A DNA stretch of 64,000 nucleotides. Source: Microbacterium oleivorans NBRC 103075 (GTDB lineage: Bacteria; Actinomycetota; Actinomycetes; Actinomycetales; Microbacteriaceae). Positions 41,822-50,990 of the stretch are shown piece after piece. A program made the position numbers and the translations under genes. Position 1 is the stretch's first letter; each line of letters begins with the position of its first letter. Location of the stretch: the NCBI RefSeq assembly GCF_001552475.1, contig NZ_BCRG01000003.1, positions 62,001-126,000 on the forward strand, written 5' to 3'. The notes below the pieces were generated by a model. The model searched no databases, had not been told where the DNA came from, and saw only the letters and a list, made by a program, of their open reading frames with translations.

Positions 41822-44149
41822 ATGGACTCTCCGATTTACACCCCCGCCTCTCCGCGCCGCGACATCCAAGGCCTTCGCGCCCTTGCCGTGCTCGCGGTGA
41901 TCGGCGCACACGCTGCGGGGTGGCCCGCGGGCGGCGTCCTCGGCGTCGATGTGTTCTTCGTCATCTCGGGTTTTCTCATCACCGGGATGCTGCTCCGTGA
42001 GGCGAAAGAGACCGGCCGCGTCTCTCTCGTCGGGTTCTATGCGCGTCGCGCGCGACGCCTGCTGCCGGCCGCCCTCGTCGTGCTCATCGCGGTCGCGGTC
42101 GCCGGTTGGTTCATGTTCAACCGCATCCGCGGCACGCAGACGCTGTGGGATGCCGCCTGGGCTGCCGCCTTCGCCTCGAACTGGAACTTCGCCGCGCAAG
42201 GCACCGACTACTTCGCCGACACCGGCGCCGTCTCGCCCGTCCAGCACTTCTGGTCGCTGTCCGTCGAGGAGCAGTTCTACCTCGGGTGGCCGCTGCTGCT
42301 CCTCATCGCGCTGGCGCTCGTCGGTCGGCGTCGGCTCGCGGTCGTCGTCGGCGTGGCGTCGGCGGTGATCGTCGCGGCGTCGTTCGGATGGGCGCTCGTC
42401 CAGTCCGATTCGCAGGCGACGGTCGCGTACTTCTCGACGCTGACCCGCGCGTGGGAGCTCGGCGCCGGGGCCCTCGTCGCTGCGCTCGTGCCGGTGCTTC
42501 GCCGCATCCCGCGTGTGATCGGGGCGGTCGCGCAGTGGCTCGGTGCCGCCGGGATCGTCGCGTCGCTCCTGCTCATCGATCCGACATCGGGAGGCTTTCC
42601 CGCACCCTGGGCGGCCGGTCCCCTCGCGGCGACCGCGCTCGTGCTCGCGGGTGGGGTCGCCGGAGATGCGCGTCAGCGCCACCTCTTCCCGCTCACGAAC
42701 CCGGTCGCCGTGTTCCTCGGCGACGCGTCGTATTCGCTCTACCTGTGGCATTTCCCGGTCGTGGTGTTCGCCGAGACGCTGCTCCCGGCATCCGAGTTCC
42801 GGCTGTGGATCGTCCTCGGCGCATCACTCGTCCTGGGGCTCGCGTCGTACCTGATAGTGGAGCAGCCGCTTCGCTACGCGCCGTTCCTCGGCGGGATGCC
42901 GCGGCCCGAGGCGCGCGCTGCCGAACCAGAGCCGGAGCCCGCTCCTGTACCCGTCGTCGTCGCAACGACTACGCGTCCGGCGGGCTGGACCCCGGGCACG
43001 CGCTACTTCCCCGGCTCCACTCGCCCGACCGTCGCGCCCGCGCGCGTCGAACCGGCTGCGCTGGCGGCACCGGTCGCGGCGGTGACAACTGCGCCCGCCC
43101 CCGCGCCTGAGTCCGCTCCAGCCCCCGCTCCGCGCGGCGATGCGACCGCCGCATGGCGCGAGCGGTTCGCCGCGCAGATGTTCCTCGCGACGGCGGGCCT
43201 CGTCGTGGTCGCCCTCGCGGGCGCGCTGTGGGCCACAGCATCCGGTCACGGTCCGAAGTTCGGGTTGCCGGAACTCGCCCCGGTGGCCTCGGCCCCACAG
43301 GTCTCGGGCGACCCGACCGCCGACCTGCAGGCCGAACTCGCCGCCGCGGCAGCCGCCGACGCCTGGCCCGACCTCAACCCGTCGCTCGATCGGGTGATGG
43401 CGGCGTCGTCAGGAGCGAACCCCGCGCACGATTGCTTCTCGCCGGGCGCGACGACCGCGTGCGGATGGGGGAGCGGCGACGCGCCCGTGCACATCTGGCT
43501 CGTCGGCGACTCGACCGCGATGGCCTACGCGCCTGCGTTCCGGCGCATCGCCGACGACAGCGCCGGCGGCATCCGCGTGTCCGCGATGGGGATGTACGGA
43601 TGCCGCTTCACCGACGTCCTCGTCGAGAACGACGACCCGCAGGTCATGGCGGGATGCCAGGAGCGGAAGGCGGCCGTGCGTGCCGCGATCCTCGCCGACA
43701 AGCCTGACCTCGTGGTGATGTCGAATGCCTTCACGCTCGGTCGCGCGGCCGACGGCACCGACCTGTCGGCCGACGCGCTCATCGCGGCGCAGCGGCGCGA
43801 GGCGGCCTCGTACGGCATGGGCGAGCGGATGCTGCACCTCGCCCCGCCGCCGCAGGGTGTCAGCCTTGCCGCGTGCTACACCCCGACGTCGTCGCCGAAG
43901 GCGTGCGACAGCGCCGTCGACGGAACGTGGCGCACGATGGAGGCGCTGTCCGAGCGGGCCGCGACGAAGGCGGGCGACCACGCGATGTCGTCCCTCCCGT
44001 TCACCTGTGTCGACGGAGTCTGCCCGCCCTTCGCCGGAACGCTCCCGACGAAGTACGACCAGACGCACCTCACGGTCGAGTTCGCCGAGCACATCGCGCC
44101 CGCGCTGCGGCAGGCGCTCGACGGGGAGGGGTTGCTGAAGCCGCGGTGA
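41822..44149 (+). CDS. OafA/YrhL-type acyltransferase with SGNH domain
   Basis: A 775-residue membrane acyltransferase of the two-domain type. The N-terminal part (residues 15-350) has about ten helices and RDIQGLRALAVLAVIGAHAA, VFFVISGFLITGMLLREAK and FWSLSVEEQFYLGWPLLLL, the acyltransferase-3 signature with its RxxAxxxVxxxH region. A proline/alanine-rich linker and one helix (about 455-475) lead to a C-terminal SGNH domain with WLVGDSTAMAYAPAF and TKYDQTHLT. It likely transfers acetyl or another acyl group to cell-envelope glycans. Independent transcription unit. Confidence 0.93.
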   Translation: MDSPIYTPASPRRDIQGLRALAVLAVIGAHAAGWPAGGVLGVDVFFVISGFLITGMLLREAKETGRVSLVGFYARRARRLLPAALVVLIAVAVAGWFMFNRIRGTQTLWDAAWAAAFASNWNFAAQGTDYFADTGAVSPVQHFWSLSVEEQFYLGWPLLLLIALALVGRRRLAVVVGVASAVIVAASFGWALVQSDSQATVAYFSTLTRAWELGAGALVAALVPVLRRIPRVIGAVAQWLGAAGIVASLLLIDPTSGGFPAPWAAGPLAATALVLAGGVAGDARQRHLFPLTNPVAVFLGDASYSLYLWHFPVVVFAETLLPASEFRLWIVLGASLVLGLASYLIVEQPLRYAPFLGGMPRPEARAAEPEPEPAPVPVVVATTTRPAGWTPGTRYFPGSTRPTVAPARVEPAALAAPVAAVTTAPAPAPESAPAPAPRGDATAAWRERFAAQMFLATAGLVVVALAGALWATASGHGPKFGLPELAPVASAPQVSGDPTADLQAELAAAAAADAWPDLNPSLDRVMAASSGANPAHDCFSPGATTACGWGSGDAPVHIWLVGDSTAMAYAPAFRRIADDSAGGIRVSAMGMYGCRFTDVLVENDDPQVMAGCQERKAAVRAAILADKPDLVVMSNAFTLGRAADGTDLSADALIAAQRREAASYGMGERMLHLAPPPQGVSLAACYTPTSSPKACDSAVDGTWRTMEALSERAATKAGDHAMSSLPFTCVDGVCPPFAGTLPTKYDQTHLTVEFAEHIAPALRQALDGEGLLKPR

Positions 44150-44175
44150 TCGCGGACATGCGACAGGATGGCGGG

Positions 44176-45192
44176 ATGCCTCTTCTTCCCACGCCCCGCC
44201 TGATCGACCCCGCCGCCGTCCCGGCGCTCCGCTGGGGCGTCATCGGTACCGGCATCGCCGACCAGTTCGTGCATGCCATTCACGCGCACACTGCGCAGCG
44301 GGCGGTCGCCGTGACCGCACGGGACACGGCGAAGACTCGCGCCTTCGCCGACGCGCACGGCATCGGGCGCGTGCACGCATCCGTCGACGCGCTCGTGAAC
44401 GACCCGGAGGTCGACGTCGTGTACGTCGCCACCCCGCATCCGCTCCACCGCGAACAGGCGCTCGCCGCGATCGCCGCCGGAAAGCACGTCCTCATCGAGA
44501 AGCCGATTGCTCTCAACGCGGCCGATGCGCGGGAGATCCTCGATGCCGGGCGCGCCGCCGGAGTCCTCGTCGCGGAGGCGATGTGGACCCGGTACCTGCC
44601 GCAGGCCGACGTCATCCGCCAGGTGCTCGATGCGGGCCTCCTCGGCGAGATCGATCTCGTCCGCGCCGATTTCGGATCGCTCGTCGACGTCGACCCGACG
44701 AGCCGCATGTTCGATCCGGCGCTCGGCGGCGGCGCCATGCTCGACCTCGGCGTCTACATCGTCGCGTTCGCCTCGTCGATCATCGGCCCGCCCACCACGA
44801 TCCGCGCCGTGGGAACCCTCGCCGACACCGGCGTCGACGACAGTGCCACGATCGCACTGAAGACGGATGCCGGGGCTCAAGCCGCGCTCACGACGACGTT
44901 CGGCGCCGTCACGCCGATCGAGGCATCCGTCTTCGGCTCCCGTGGACGACTCGACGTTCTGAGCCCGTTCTACGGCCCCGTCGGACTCCGCCTCAGCGTC
45001 GACGGAGCGGATGTCGAAGAGTGGCGCGACGACGCCATGCCCCAGGTGCACGACGGCCTCAGCTACCAGGCGACAGCCTTCGCGTCGTACGTCGGCGAGG
45101 GCTTGAGCGAGTCGCCGGTGCACCCGCACGACGAGGTCGTGTCGGTGCTTGCGACGATCGACGAGGTGCGCCGTCAGATCAGTGCCGGCTGA
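44176..45192 (+). CDS. Gfo/Idh/MocA-family oxidoreductase
   Basis: A 338-residue NAD(P)-dependent sugar-type oxidoreductase. LRWGVIGTGIADQFVHAIHA is the Rossmann motif, VHASVDALVNDPEVDVVYVA and ATPHPLHREQALAAIAAGKH follow, and VLIEKPIALN carries the EKP active-site lysine. The C-terminal half is the dimer/substrate domain. Substrate unknown. ATG at 44176 is chosen; the open frame extends upstream as antisense-like sequence. Confidence 0.92.
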   Translation: MPLLPTPRLIDPAAVPALRWGVIGTGIADQFVHAIHAHTAQRAVAVTARDTAKTRAFADAHGIGRVHASVDALVNDPEVDVVYVATPHPLHREQALAAIAAGKHVLIEKPIALNAADAREILDAGRAAGVLVAEAMWTRYLPQADVIRQVLDAGLLGEIDLVRADFGSLVDVDPTSRMFDPALGGGAMLDLGVYIVAFASSIIGPPTTIRAVGTLADTGVDDSATIALKTDAGAQAALTTTFGAVTPIEASVFGSRGRLDVLSPFYGPVGLRLSVDGADVEEWRDDAMPQVHDGLSYQATAFASYVGEGLSESPVHPHDEVVSVLATIDEVRRQISAG

Positions 45193-45228
45193 GCCCCACG
45201 GCGCGACCCGGGGTTAGCCTTGGTCACC

Positions 45229-45528
45229 ATGACCATTCAGCACACCGTCATCTTCGCCCTCCACCACGCCGAGGGTTCCTCCGAGGAGAAGACCTTTCTG
45301 ACGGACGCGCAGCGGTCGCTCACGGCCATCCCCGGCGTCCAGCAGTTCCGCATCAATCGTCAGGTCAGCCCGAACAGCGCCCTGCGGTGGCAGTTCACGA
45401 TGCTGTTCGACGACCAAGCCGCCTACGACGCGTATTCCTCCCACCCGGACCACGTGGCCTTCGTCGAGAGCCGATGGGCACACGAGGTCCAGGACTTCCA
45501 GGAGTTCGATTTCGTCGCAGGCGACTGA
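45229..45528 (+). CDS. Dabb-type (stress-responsive alpha/beta barrel) protein
   Basis: A 99-residue ferredoxin-like barrel: MTIQHTVIFALHHAEGSSEE, the GVQQFRINRQVSPNSALRWQ stretch, then AYDAYSSHPDHVAFVESRWA. This is the Dabb (stress-responsive A/B barrel) pattern, a fold also used by small dimeric enzymes. Convergent with the Old Yellow Enzyme gene, only 6 bases between the stops. Confidence 0.85.
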   Translation: MTIQHTVIFALHHAEGSSEEKTFLTDAQRSLTAIPGVQQFRINRQVSPNSALRWQFTMLFDDQAAYDAYSSHPDHVAFVESRWAHEVQDFQEFDFVAGD

Positions 45529-45534
45529 CCGCGC

Positions 45535-46626
45535 TCAGCGCTCGGAACGGACCTCAGCCAGCGACGGGTAGTCCGTGTAGCCCTCGGCGCCACCGACGTA
45601 GAAGTACTCCGGACGCGGCTCGTTGAGCTCGGCACGCTGCTCCCAGCGGGTCGGCAGGTCCGGGTTCGCGATGACGGGACGCCCGACGGCAACGGCATCC
45701 GCCCAGCCCTCGAGCACGAGCTCTTCAGCTTCTTCGCGCGTCGTCACGACGCCGAAGCCCGAGTTGAGAATCGTCGGCGCGCCCGCCGTGTGGCGGATGT
45801 GCTGCACGATGTCGCTCTTCGGGTCGGCGTGCAGGATGTCGACGAACGCGAGCCCCAGGGGCGCCAGTCCCTCGGCGAGGGCCGAGTATGTCGCGCGCGC
45901 ATCCGCGTCGTCCGCCTCGAGAACACCCGGGATCTGGTGCTGCGGTGACAACCGGATGCCGGTGCGATCCGCCCCGACGGCCTCGGCGACCGCACGGGTC
46001 ACCTCGATGCCGAAACGCGCCCGGTTCTCGGGAGACCCGCCGTAGACGTCTTCGCGGACGTTCGACTCGGGGGAGAGGAACTGGTGCACGAGGTAGCTGT
46101 TCGCTCCGTGGACCTCGACACCGTCCATGCCGGCAGCGATCGCGTTGCGCGCCGCGCGCACGAACTCCTCGATGACGTCACCGACCTCGTCGGTCGTGAG
46201 GGCGTGCGGCACGGGAAGGTCGACCTTCTCGTTCGATGCCGTGCGCCCCTGACCGGGGGAGGCGATCGCGCTCGGGCCGACCACGAGGTCGACACCGGAG
46301 ATCTCAGGGTGTGAGACGCGGCCGCCGTGCATCAGCTGCATGACGATCGTGCCGCCCTCGGCGTGCACCGCGTCGGCGACGCGACGCCAGCCGGCCACCT
46401 GCTCGTCGGTCTCGATGCCGGGCTGACCCGGGTACGACTTGCCGGCGACGACGGGCCACGTGCCTTCGGTGACGATGAGGCCGACACCGGCCCGCTGGCG
46501 GTAGTGCTCCACCATGACGTCGGTGGGCACGCCATCCTCTGTGGCACGGGTTCGGGTGAGGGGTGCCATGACGACGCGGTTGGACAGGTCGAGGGCGCCG
46601 AAAACGGCGGATTCGTACAGGCTCAT
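45535..46626 (-). CDS. Old Yellow Enzyme family flavin oxidoreductase (alkene reductase)
   Basis: A 363-residue TIM-barrel flavoenzyme of the NemA/OYE type. VVMAPLTRTRA begins the barrel, MQLMHGGRVSH gives the FMN ligands, GMDGVEVHGANSYLVHQFLS has the substrate-binding His and Asn, and GGSPENRARFGIEVT is the signature loop. NADPH reduces alpha,beta-unsaturated carbonyls, nitro compounds or nitrate esters. Cys/Thr tuning residue region reads APLTR. It is followed, on the same strand, by no gene within 6 bases; the ABC exporter lies upstream. Confidence 0.93.
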   Translation of the reverse strand: MSLYESAVFGALDLSNRVVMAPLTRTRATEDGVPTDVMVEHYRQRAGVGLIVTEGTWPVVAGKSYPGQPGIETDEQVAGWRRVADAVHAEGGTIVMQLMHGGRVSHPEISGVDLVVGPSAIASPGQGRTASNEKVDLPVPHALTTDEVGDVIEEFVRAARNAIAAGMDGVEVHGANSYLVHQFLSPESNVREDVYGGSPENRARFGIEVTRAVAEAVGADRTGIRLSPQHQIPGVLEADDADARATYSALAEGLAPLGLAFVDILHADPKSDIVQHIRHTAGAPTILNSGFGVVTTREEAEELVLEGWADAVAVGRPVIANPDLPTRWEQRAELNEPRPEYFYVGGAEGYTDYPSLAEVRSER

Positions 46627-46656
46627 GATGAGGCGAAACGATGCCCCACCGACGGA

Positions 46657-48720
46657 TTATTCCGCCGGCGCGGCATCCTCACGCTGCACGTTTGCACCCT
46701 GCTCTTCGTGGGCATGCTCGTCGTGGGCCTGCTCGAACTGCGACCGGTACAGCCGGTAGTACGCGCCCTGCGCCGCGATGAGCTCCTCGTGCGTCCCCTT
46801 CTCGACGATGTCGCCGTGCTCCATCACGAGGATGAGGTCGGCGTCGCGGATCGTCGAGAGGCGGTGCGCGATGACGAACGACGTGCGTCCCTCGCGGAGC
46901 GCCGCCATCGCGTGCTGCAGCAGCAGCTCCGTGCGCGTGTCGACCGAGGAGGTCGCCTCGTCGAGGATGAGCACGGCCGGCTGGGCGACGAACGCGCGAG
47001 CGATGGTGATGAGCTGTTTCTCGCCGGCGGAGACGTTCGAGGCGTCCTCATCGAGGAGCGTGTCGTAGCCGTCGGGAAGCGAGCGGACGAACCGGTCCAC
47101 GCGCGTCGCGACCGCTGCATCCACGATCTCGTCATCCGTCGCCGTGGCACGGCCGTAACGGATGTTCTCGCGGATCGTCCCGGCGAACAGCCACGGGTCC
47201 TGCAGCACCATGCCGGTCCGCGAACGGACGTCGTCGCGGGACAGCTGGGCGATGTCCTGCCCGTCGAGAAGGATGCGTCCACCGTCGAGTTCGTAGAAGC
47301 GCATCAGCAAATTGACGAGCGTCGTCTTGCCGGCGCCCGTCGGTCCGACGATCGCGACGGTCTGCCCCGGCTCGACGCGGAAGGAGAGATCCGTGATGAG
47401 CGGGTGCTCCGGGGCGTAGGAGAACTTCACGTGGTCGAACTCGATCACGCCGCGTCCGTCGCCCCGGGTGGGGGCGTCGGCGGCATCCGGCTCCTGCTCG
47501 TCGGCGTCGAGGAGCTCGAACACCCGCTCCGCCGACGCGGTGCCCGACTGGACGACCGCGGCCATGCCGCCGAGCTCCGACAGTGGCTGCGTGAACTGCT
47601 GCGAGTACTGGATGAAGGCCTGCACGTCGCCGAGGCGCAGCTGGCCGCTGGCGACCATGAGGCCACCGAGCACCGCGATGCCGACATACGTGAGGCTTCC
47701 GACGAAGGTCATGGACGGCATGATCATGCCCGAGAGGAACTGGGCCTTGAATGCCGCCTGGTAGAGCTCTTCGTTCTCCTCCTGGAACTTGGCCCGGGCA
47801 TCGGCCTCGCGACCGAAGACGCGGACGAGGGCGTGGCCGGAGAAAGATTCTTCGACGCGGGCGTTCAGCCGGCCGACCTTGCGCCACTGCACGCCGAAGG
47901 CCTTCTGCGACTTCGGCCCGATGACACCGAAGATGATGGCCATGAGCGGGAGGGCGATGAGGGCGACGATCGCCAGCTGCCACGAGATCGAGAACATCAT
48001 GACGAGCACGCCCACGACCGTGAGCACCGCCGTGAGTGCGCCGGACAGCGACTGCTGCATGGTCTGCGTGATGTTGTCGATGTCGTTCGTCACGCGGGAG
48101 ATCAGCTCACCGCGCTGGACGCGGTCGAAGTGCGAGAGGGGCAGGCGGTTGAGCTTCGCCTCGACGTCCTCGCGCAGGCGCCACATGGTGCGCACCATGA
48201 TGATGTTGATGATGTAGCCCTGGAGCCACGTCAGGATCGCCGAGACCACGTAGATGACGAGGACCCACGTGATGATGACGCGGAGGGCATCGAAGTCGAT
48301 GCCCGTACCCGGGGTGTAGCTCTGCATCGAGCCGACGATGTTCGCGAACTGGTCCTGACCCTGGCTGCGGAGCAGCTCGACGGCCTGGTCCTGGCTCAGT
48401 CCCTTGAACGCCGGATTGTCACCGAGCACGTTCGAGAGGAAGCCCTCGAAGACGATGTTCGTCGCTTCGCCGAGAACCTTCGGGGCGATGACGGCGAGCA
48501 CGACGCCGATGGCACCGGCGATCGTCACGAGGCCGAAGACCCACTTGAACGGCGCCAGCAGGCCGACCATCCGGAGGAAGCTCGGACCGAACTGCGATGC
48601 CTTTCCGGGCGCGACCGAGTCCCACGAGCCGCTGTTCAGGCGGGCCTGCTCGGCGAGCTCGGCTTCGAGCTTCTCTTCTTCGCTGATGTCCTCATTGAGA
48701 TGCGTATCCTGCGCGCTCAT
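46657..48720 (-). CDS. ABC exporter subunit (permease-ATPase), second half of heterodimer
   Basis: A 687-residue ABC-B-type half transporter. A charged N-terminal extension (about 60 residues, EEEKLEAELAEQ) precedes six helices, then the ATPase with Walker A VGPTGAGKTTL, signature NVSAGEKQLITIARAF, Walker B VLILDEATSSVD and H-loop VIAHRLSTI. It overlaps the previous gene by four bases (ATGA), so the two half-transporters are made together. The intact LDEATSSVD with catalytic Glu shows that this half carries the active site paired with a degenerate partner. Confidence 0.94.
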   Translation of the reverse strand: MSAQDTHLNEDISEEEKLEAELAEQARLNSGSWDSVAPGKASQFGPSFLRMVGLLAPFKWVFGLVTIAGAIGVVLAVIAPKVLGEATNIVFEGFLSNVLGDNPAFKGLSQDQAVELLRSQGQDQFANIVGSMQSYTPGTGIDFDALRVIITWVLVIYVVSAILTWLQGYIINIIMVRTMWRLREDVEAKLNRLPLSHFDRVQRGELISRVTNDIDNITQTMQQSLSGALTAVLTVVGVLVMMFSISWQLAIVALIALPLMAIIFGVIGPKSQKAFGVQWRKVGRLNARVEESFSGHALVRVFGREADARAKFQEENEELYQAAFKAQFLSGMIMPSMTFVGSLTYVGIAVLGGLMVASGQLRLGDVQAFIQYSQQFTQPLSELGGMAAVVQSGTASAERVFELLDADEQEPDAADAPTRGDGRGVIEFDHVKFSYAPEHPLITDLSFRVEPGQTVAIVGPTGAGKTTLVNLLMRFYELDGGRILLDGQDIAQLSRDDVRSRTGMVLQDPWLFAGTIRENIRYGRATATDDEIVDAAVATRVDRFVRSLPDGYDTLLDEDASNVSAGEKQLITIARAFVAQPAVLILDEATSSVDTRTELLLQHAMAALREGRTSFVIAHRLSTIRDADLILVMEHGDIVEKGTHEELIAAQGAYYRLYRSQFEQAHDEHAHEEQGANVQREDAAPAE

Positions 48721-50474
48721 GCGTCCACTCCCAGCTGCGATTCGACGATCTCCCGGTACGTCTCGTTGGTGGCGAGGAGCTCGTCGTGCGTTCCCACGCC
48801 GACCATGCGACCGGCATCCAGGACGACGATGCGGTCGGCGTCGGTGATCGTCGACACGCGCTGGGCCACGACGATCTTCGTCACCTCCGGGAGCTCGCGC
48901 CACAGCGCCTGCCGGAGCCGCGCGTCGGTGGAGAGGTCCAGCGCCGAGAACGAGTCGTCGAAGACGAGGACGTTCGGGCGGTGCACGATGGCGCGGGCGA
49001 TCGAGAGCCGCTGGCGCTGGCCGCCGGACACGTTCGTGCCGCCCTGCGAAATGCGGGCATCGAGCCCCCCGTCCATCTCCTCGACGAAGTCGCGACCCTG
49101 TGCGATCTCGAGTGCGTGCCAGAGTTCCTCGTCGGTCGCCTCCTCGCGCCCGAAACGGAGATTCGAAGCGATCGTGCCGGTGAACAGGAACGGGCGCTGC
49201 GGAACGAGCCCGATGCCCTTCCAGAGCTCGTCGAGGTCGGCATCTCGCACGTCGACTCCGGCGACGCGGACCGCTCCGCCGGTTGCGTCGAACAAGCGGG
49301 GGATCAGCGAGACGAGCGTCGTCTTGCCTGCGCCGGTCGACCCGACGACGGCCACGGTCTCGCCGGGCGCGGCCGCGAAGGTGAGCCCCTCGAGCACAGG
49401 CGAGTCGGCCCCCGGGTAGGTGAAGGCGACATCCTCGAACTCGATCGCGCCGGGGCGGGGGAAGTCGGTCACGGGGTTGGCCGGACGGACGAGCCCACCC
49501 TCGACGGCGAGGACCTCGCCGATGCGGTCGGCCGAGACGGCCGCGCGCGGGATCATGATCGTCATGAAGGTGGCCATGAGGACACCCATGAGGATCTGGC
49601 CGATGTACTGCATGAAGGCGAAGAGGGTGCCGATCTGCACCGAGCCATCATTCACCTCGATGCCGCCGAACCAGATGACGCCGACGACCGTGAGATTGAG
49701 CACGAGCATCGCGAGCGGGAACATGAGCACGAAGAGCGACCCGACCTTGCGGCCGACGACGAGGATGTCGGTGTTGGCGCCGCGGAAGCGCTCTTCTTCG
49801 ATGGGCTCGCGGACGAAGGCGCGGACGACCCGGACGCCCGTGAGCTGCTCGCGGAGGATGCGGTTCACGGCGTCGAGCTTGGTCTGATAGCTCCGGAACA
49901 GGGGCACCATCCGGCTGATGATGAGGATGCCGATGACGAGCAGCGCCGGCACGGAGACCCCGATGAGCCAGCTCAGGCCGACGTCCTGCTGCAGCGCCAT
50001 CACGATGCCGCCGATGGCGAGCAGCGGAGCGGTCACGAGCATCGTCGCGCCCATCATCGCGAGCATCTGCACCTGCTGCACGTCGTTCGTGTTGCGGGTG
50101 ATCAGCGAGCCGGCACCGAACTGGGTGACCTCGCGCTCGGAGAAGCCGCTGACGCGGTCGAAGATGTCACGCCGGATGTCGCGACCGACCGCCATGGCGG
50201 CGCGCGCGGCGAAGTAGGTGGCGATGACGGAAGCGACGATCTGACCGAGCGCGATCACGAGCATGAGCACGCCGTTCGACCAGATGAAATCGACGTCGCC
50301 GCGGGTGACGCCCTTGTCGATGATGTCGGCATTGAGCCGAGGGAGGTACAGCGCGGCCATCGCGGAGGCGAACTGGAAGACCAGCACACCGATCAGCAGC
50401 CAGCGGTAGGTCCGGAGATACCGAACCAGAAGGGTTCCGAGCATGAGTCTCAGAGTGCCACTCCCCGCCGACAT
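48717..50474 (-). CDS. ABC exporter subunit (permease-ATPase), first half with degenerate site
   Basis: A 585-residue ABC half transporter; a strong AGGAGGA lies six bases before the ATG at 50474. Six helices in residues 20-320, then Walker A VGSTGAGKTTL, signature NVSGGQRQRLSIARAI and Walker B VLVFDDSFSALD. The residue after Walker B is Asp (FDDS) instead of the catalytic Glu, and the H-loop reads VVAQRVSTI with Gln for His; so its own ATP site is non-canonical, as in heterodimeric exporters such as TM287/288 or BmrCD. It probably exports drugs or lipid-like molecules. Confidence 0.94.
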   Translation of the reverse strand: MSAGSGTLRLMLGTLLVRYLRTYRWLLIGVLVFQFASAMAALYLPRLNADIIDKGVTRGDVDFIWSNGVLMLVIALGQIVASVIATYFAARAAMAVGRDIRRDIFDRVSGFSEREVTQFGAGSLITRNTNDVQQVQMLAMMGATMLVTAPLLAIGGIVMALQQDVGLSWLIGVSVPALLVIGILIISRMVPLFRSYQTKLDAVNRILREQLTGVRVVRAFVREPIEEERFRGANTDILVVGRKVGSLFVLMFPLAMLVLNLTVVGVIWFGGIEVNDGSVQIGTLFAFMQYIGQILMGVLMATFMTIMIPRAAVSADRIGEVLAVEGGLVRPANPVTDFPRPGAIEFEDVAFTYPGADSPVLEGLTFAAAPGETVAVVGSTGAGKTTLVSLIPRLFDATGGAVRVAGVDVRDADLDELWKGIGLVPQRPFLFTGTIASNLRFGREEATDEELWHALEIAQGRDFVEEMDGGLDARISQGGTNVSGGQRQRLSIARAIVHRPNVLVFDDSFSALDLSTDARLRQALWRELPEVTKIVVAQRVSTITDADRIVVLDAGRMVGVGTHDELLATNETYREIVESQLGVDA

Positions 50475-50519
50475 CCGCGTCCTCCTGCGGGCGGATGTCC
50501 GCTGAGGGCGTATCAGAGG

Positions 50520-50894
50520 TCAGCTCGCGAGCTCGAGGAGCTCCTTCACATGGCCGACGATCTCGCGCGGCCGGAACGGCTTGGCGAGCACTTCGTCGAC
50601 CCCGGCGCGGAGCGCCTGCTCCTGATCGGTGATGTGGACGCGTGCGGTCAGCATGATGATGTGCGGCTGCGCGATCTCGGCATCCTCACGGATCTCCTGA
50701 GCCGCCTGGATACCGTCGGTCACCGGCATCATCCAGTCCATGAGGACGACGCGGGGCCGGTCGGCGCGGACCCGTTCGATGCCCTCGCGTCCGTTGCCGG
50801 CGCGGGCGGTCGCGATGCCGGCGCGCTCGAGACTGGAAACGAGGAGCATAGCGATGTCATCGTCGTCGTCAACCACGAGCACGGAAATTCCCAT
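50520..50894 (-). CDS. Receiver-only response regulator
   Basis: A 124-residue protein consisting only of a receiver domain: VLVVDDDDDIAMLL with the acidic pocket, VVLMDWMMPVTDG with the phosphoacceptor Asp53, Thr83 in MLTAR and Lys105 in VLAKPFRPRE. There is no output domain, so it must act by protein-protein contact, as in CheY or Spo0F-type phosphorelays. It lies head to head with a histidine kinase gene (start-to-start distance 97 bases). ATG at 50894 is the natural start; the extension upstream is antisense-like. Confidence 0.92.
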   Translation of the reverse strand: MGISVLVVDDDDDIAMLLVSSLERAGIATARAGNGREGIERVRADRPRVVLMDWMMPVTDGIQAAQEIREDAEIAQPHIIMLTARVHITDQEQALRAGVDEVLAKPFRPREIVGHVKELLELAS

Positions 50895-50990
50895 CCTCGT
50901 ACTCTGACACCCATACGTCGGTGCGGGTAATCCCGGACCCGCTCGACGGGGGAGCCGGGGGCAGTTCCCGGCTGGGAGGGGGTCCCAACC

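Noticed and set aside
43876..45129. Minus-strand frame of 417 codons
   Set aside because: Antisense to the acyltransferase end and the Gfo/Idh/MocA gene.
46327..49419. Long open frame (1030 codons) on the + strand opposite the ABC exporter genes
   Set aside because: It lies antisense to two clear ABC transporter genes, is rich in Asp/Glu/Arg/His without domains, and follows from high GC at codon position 3.
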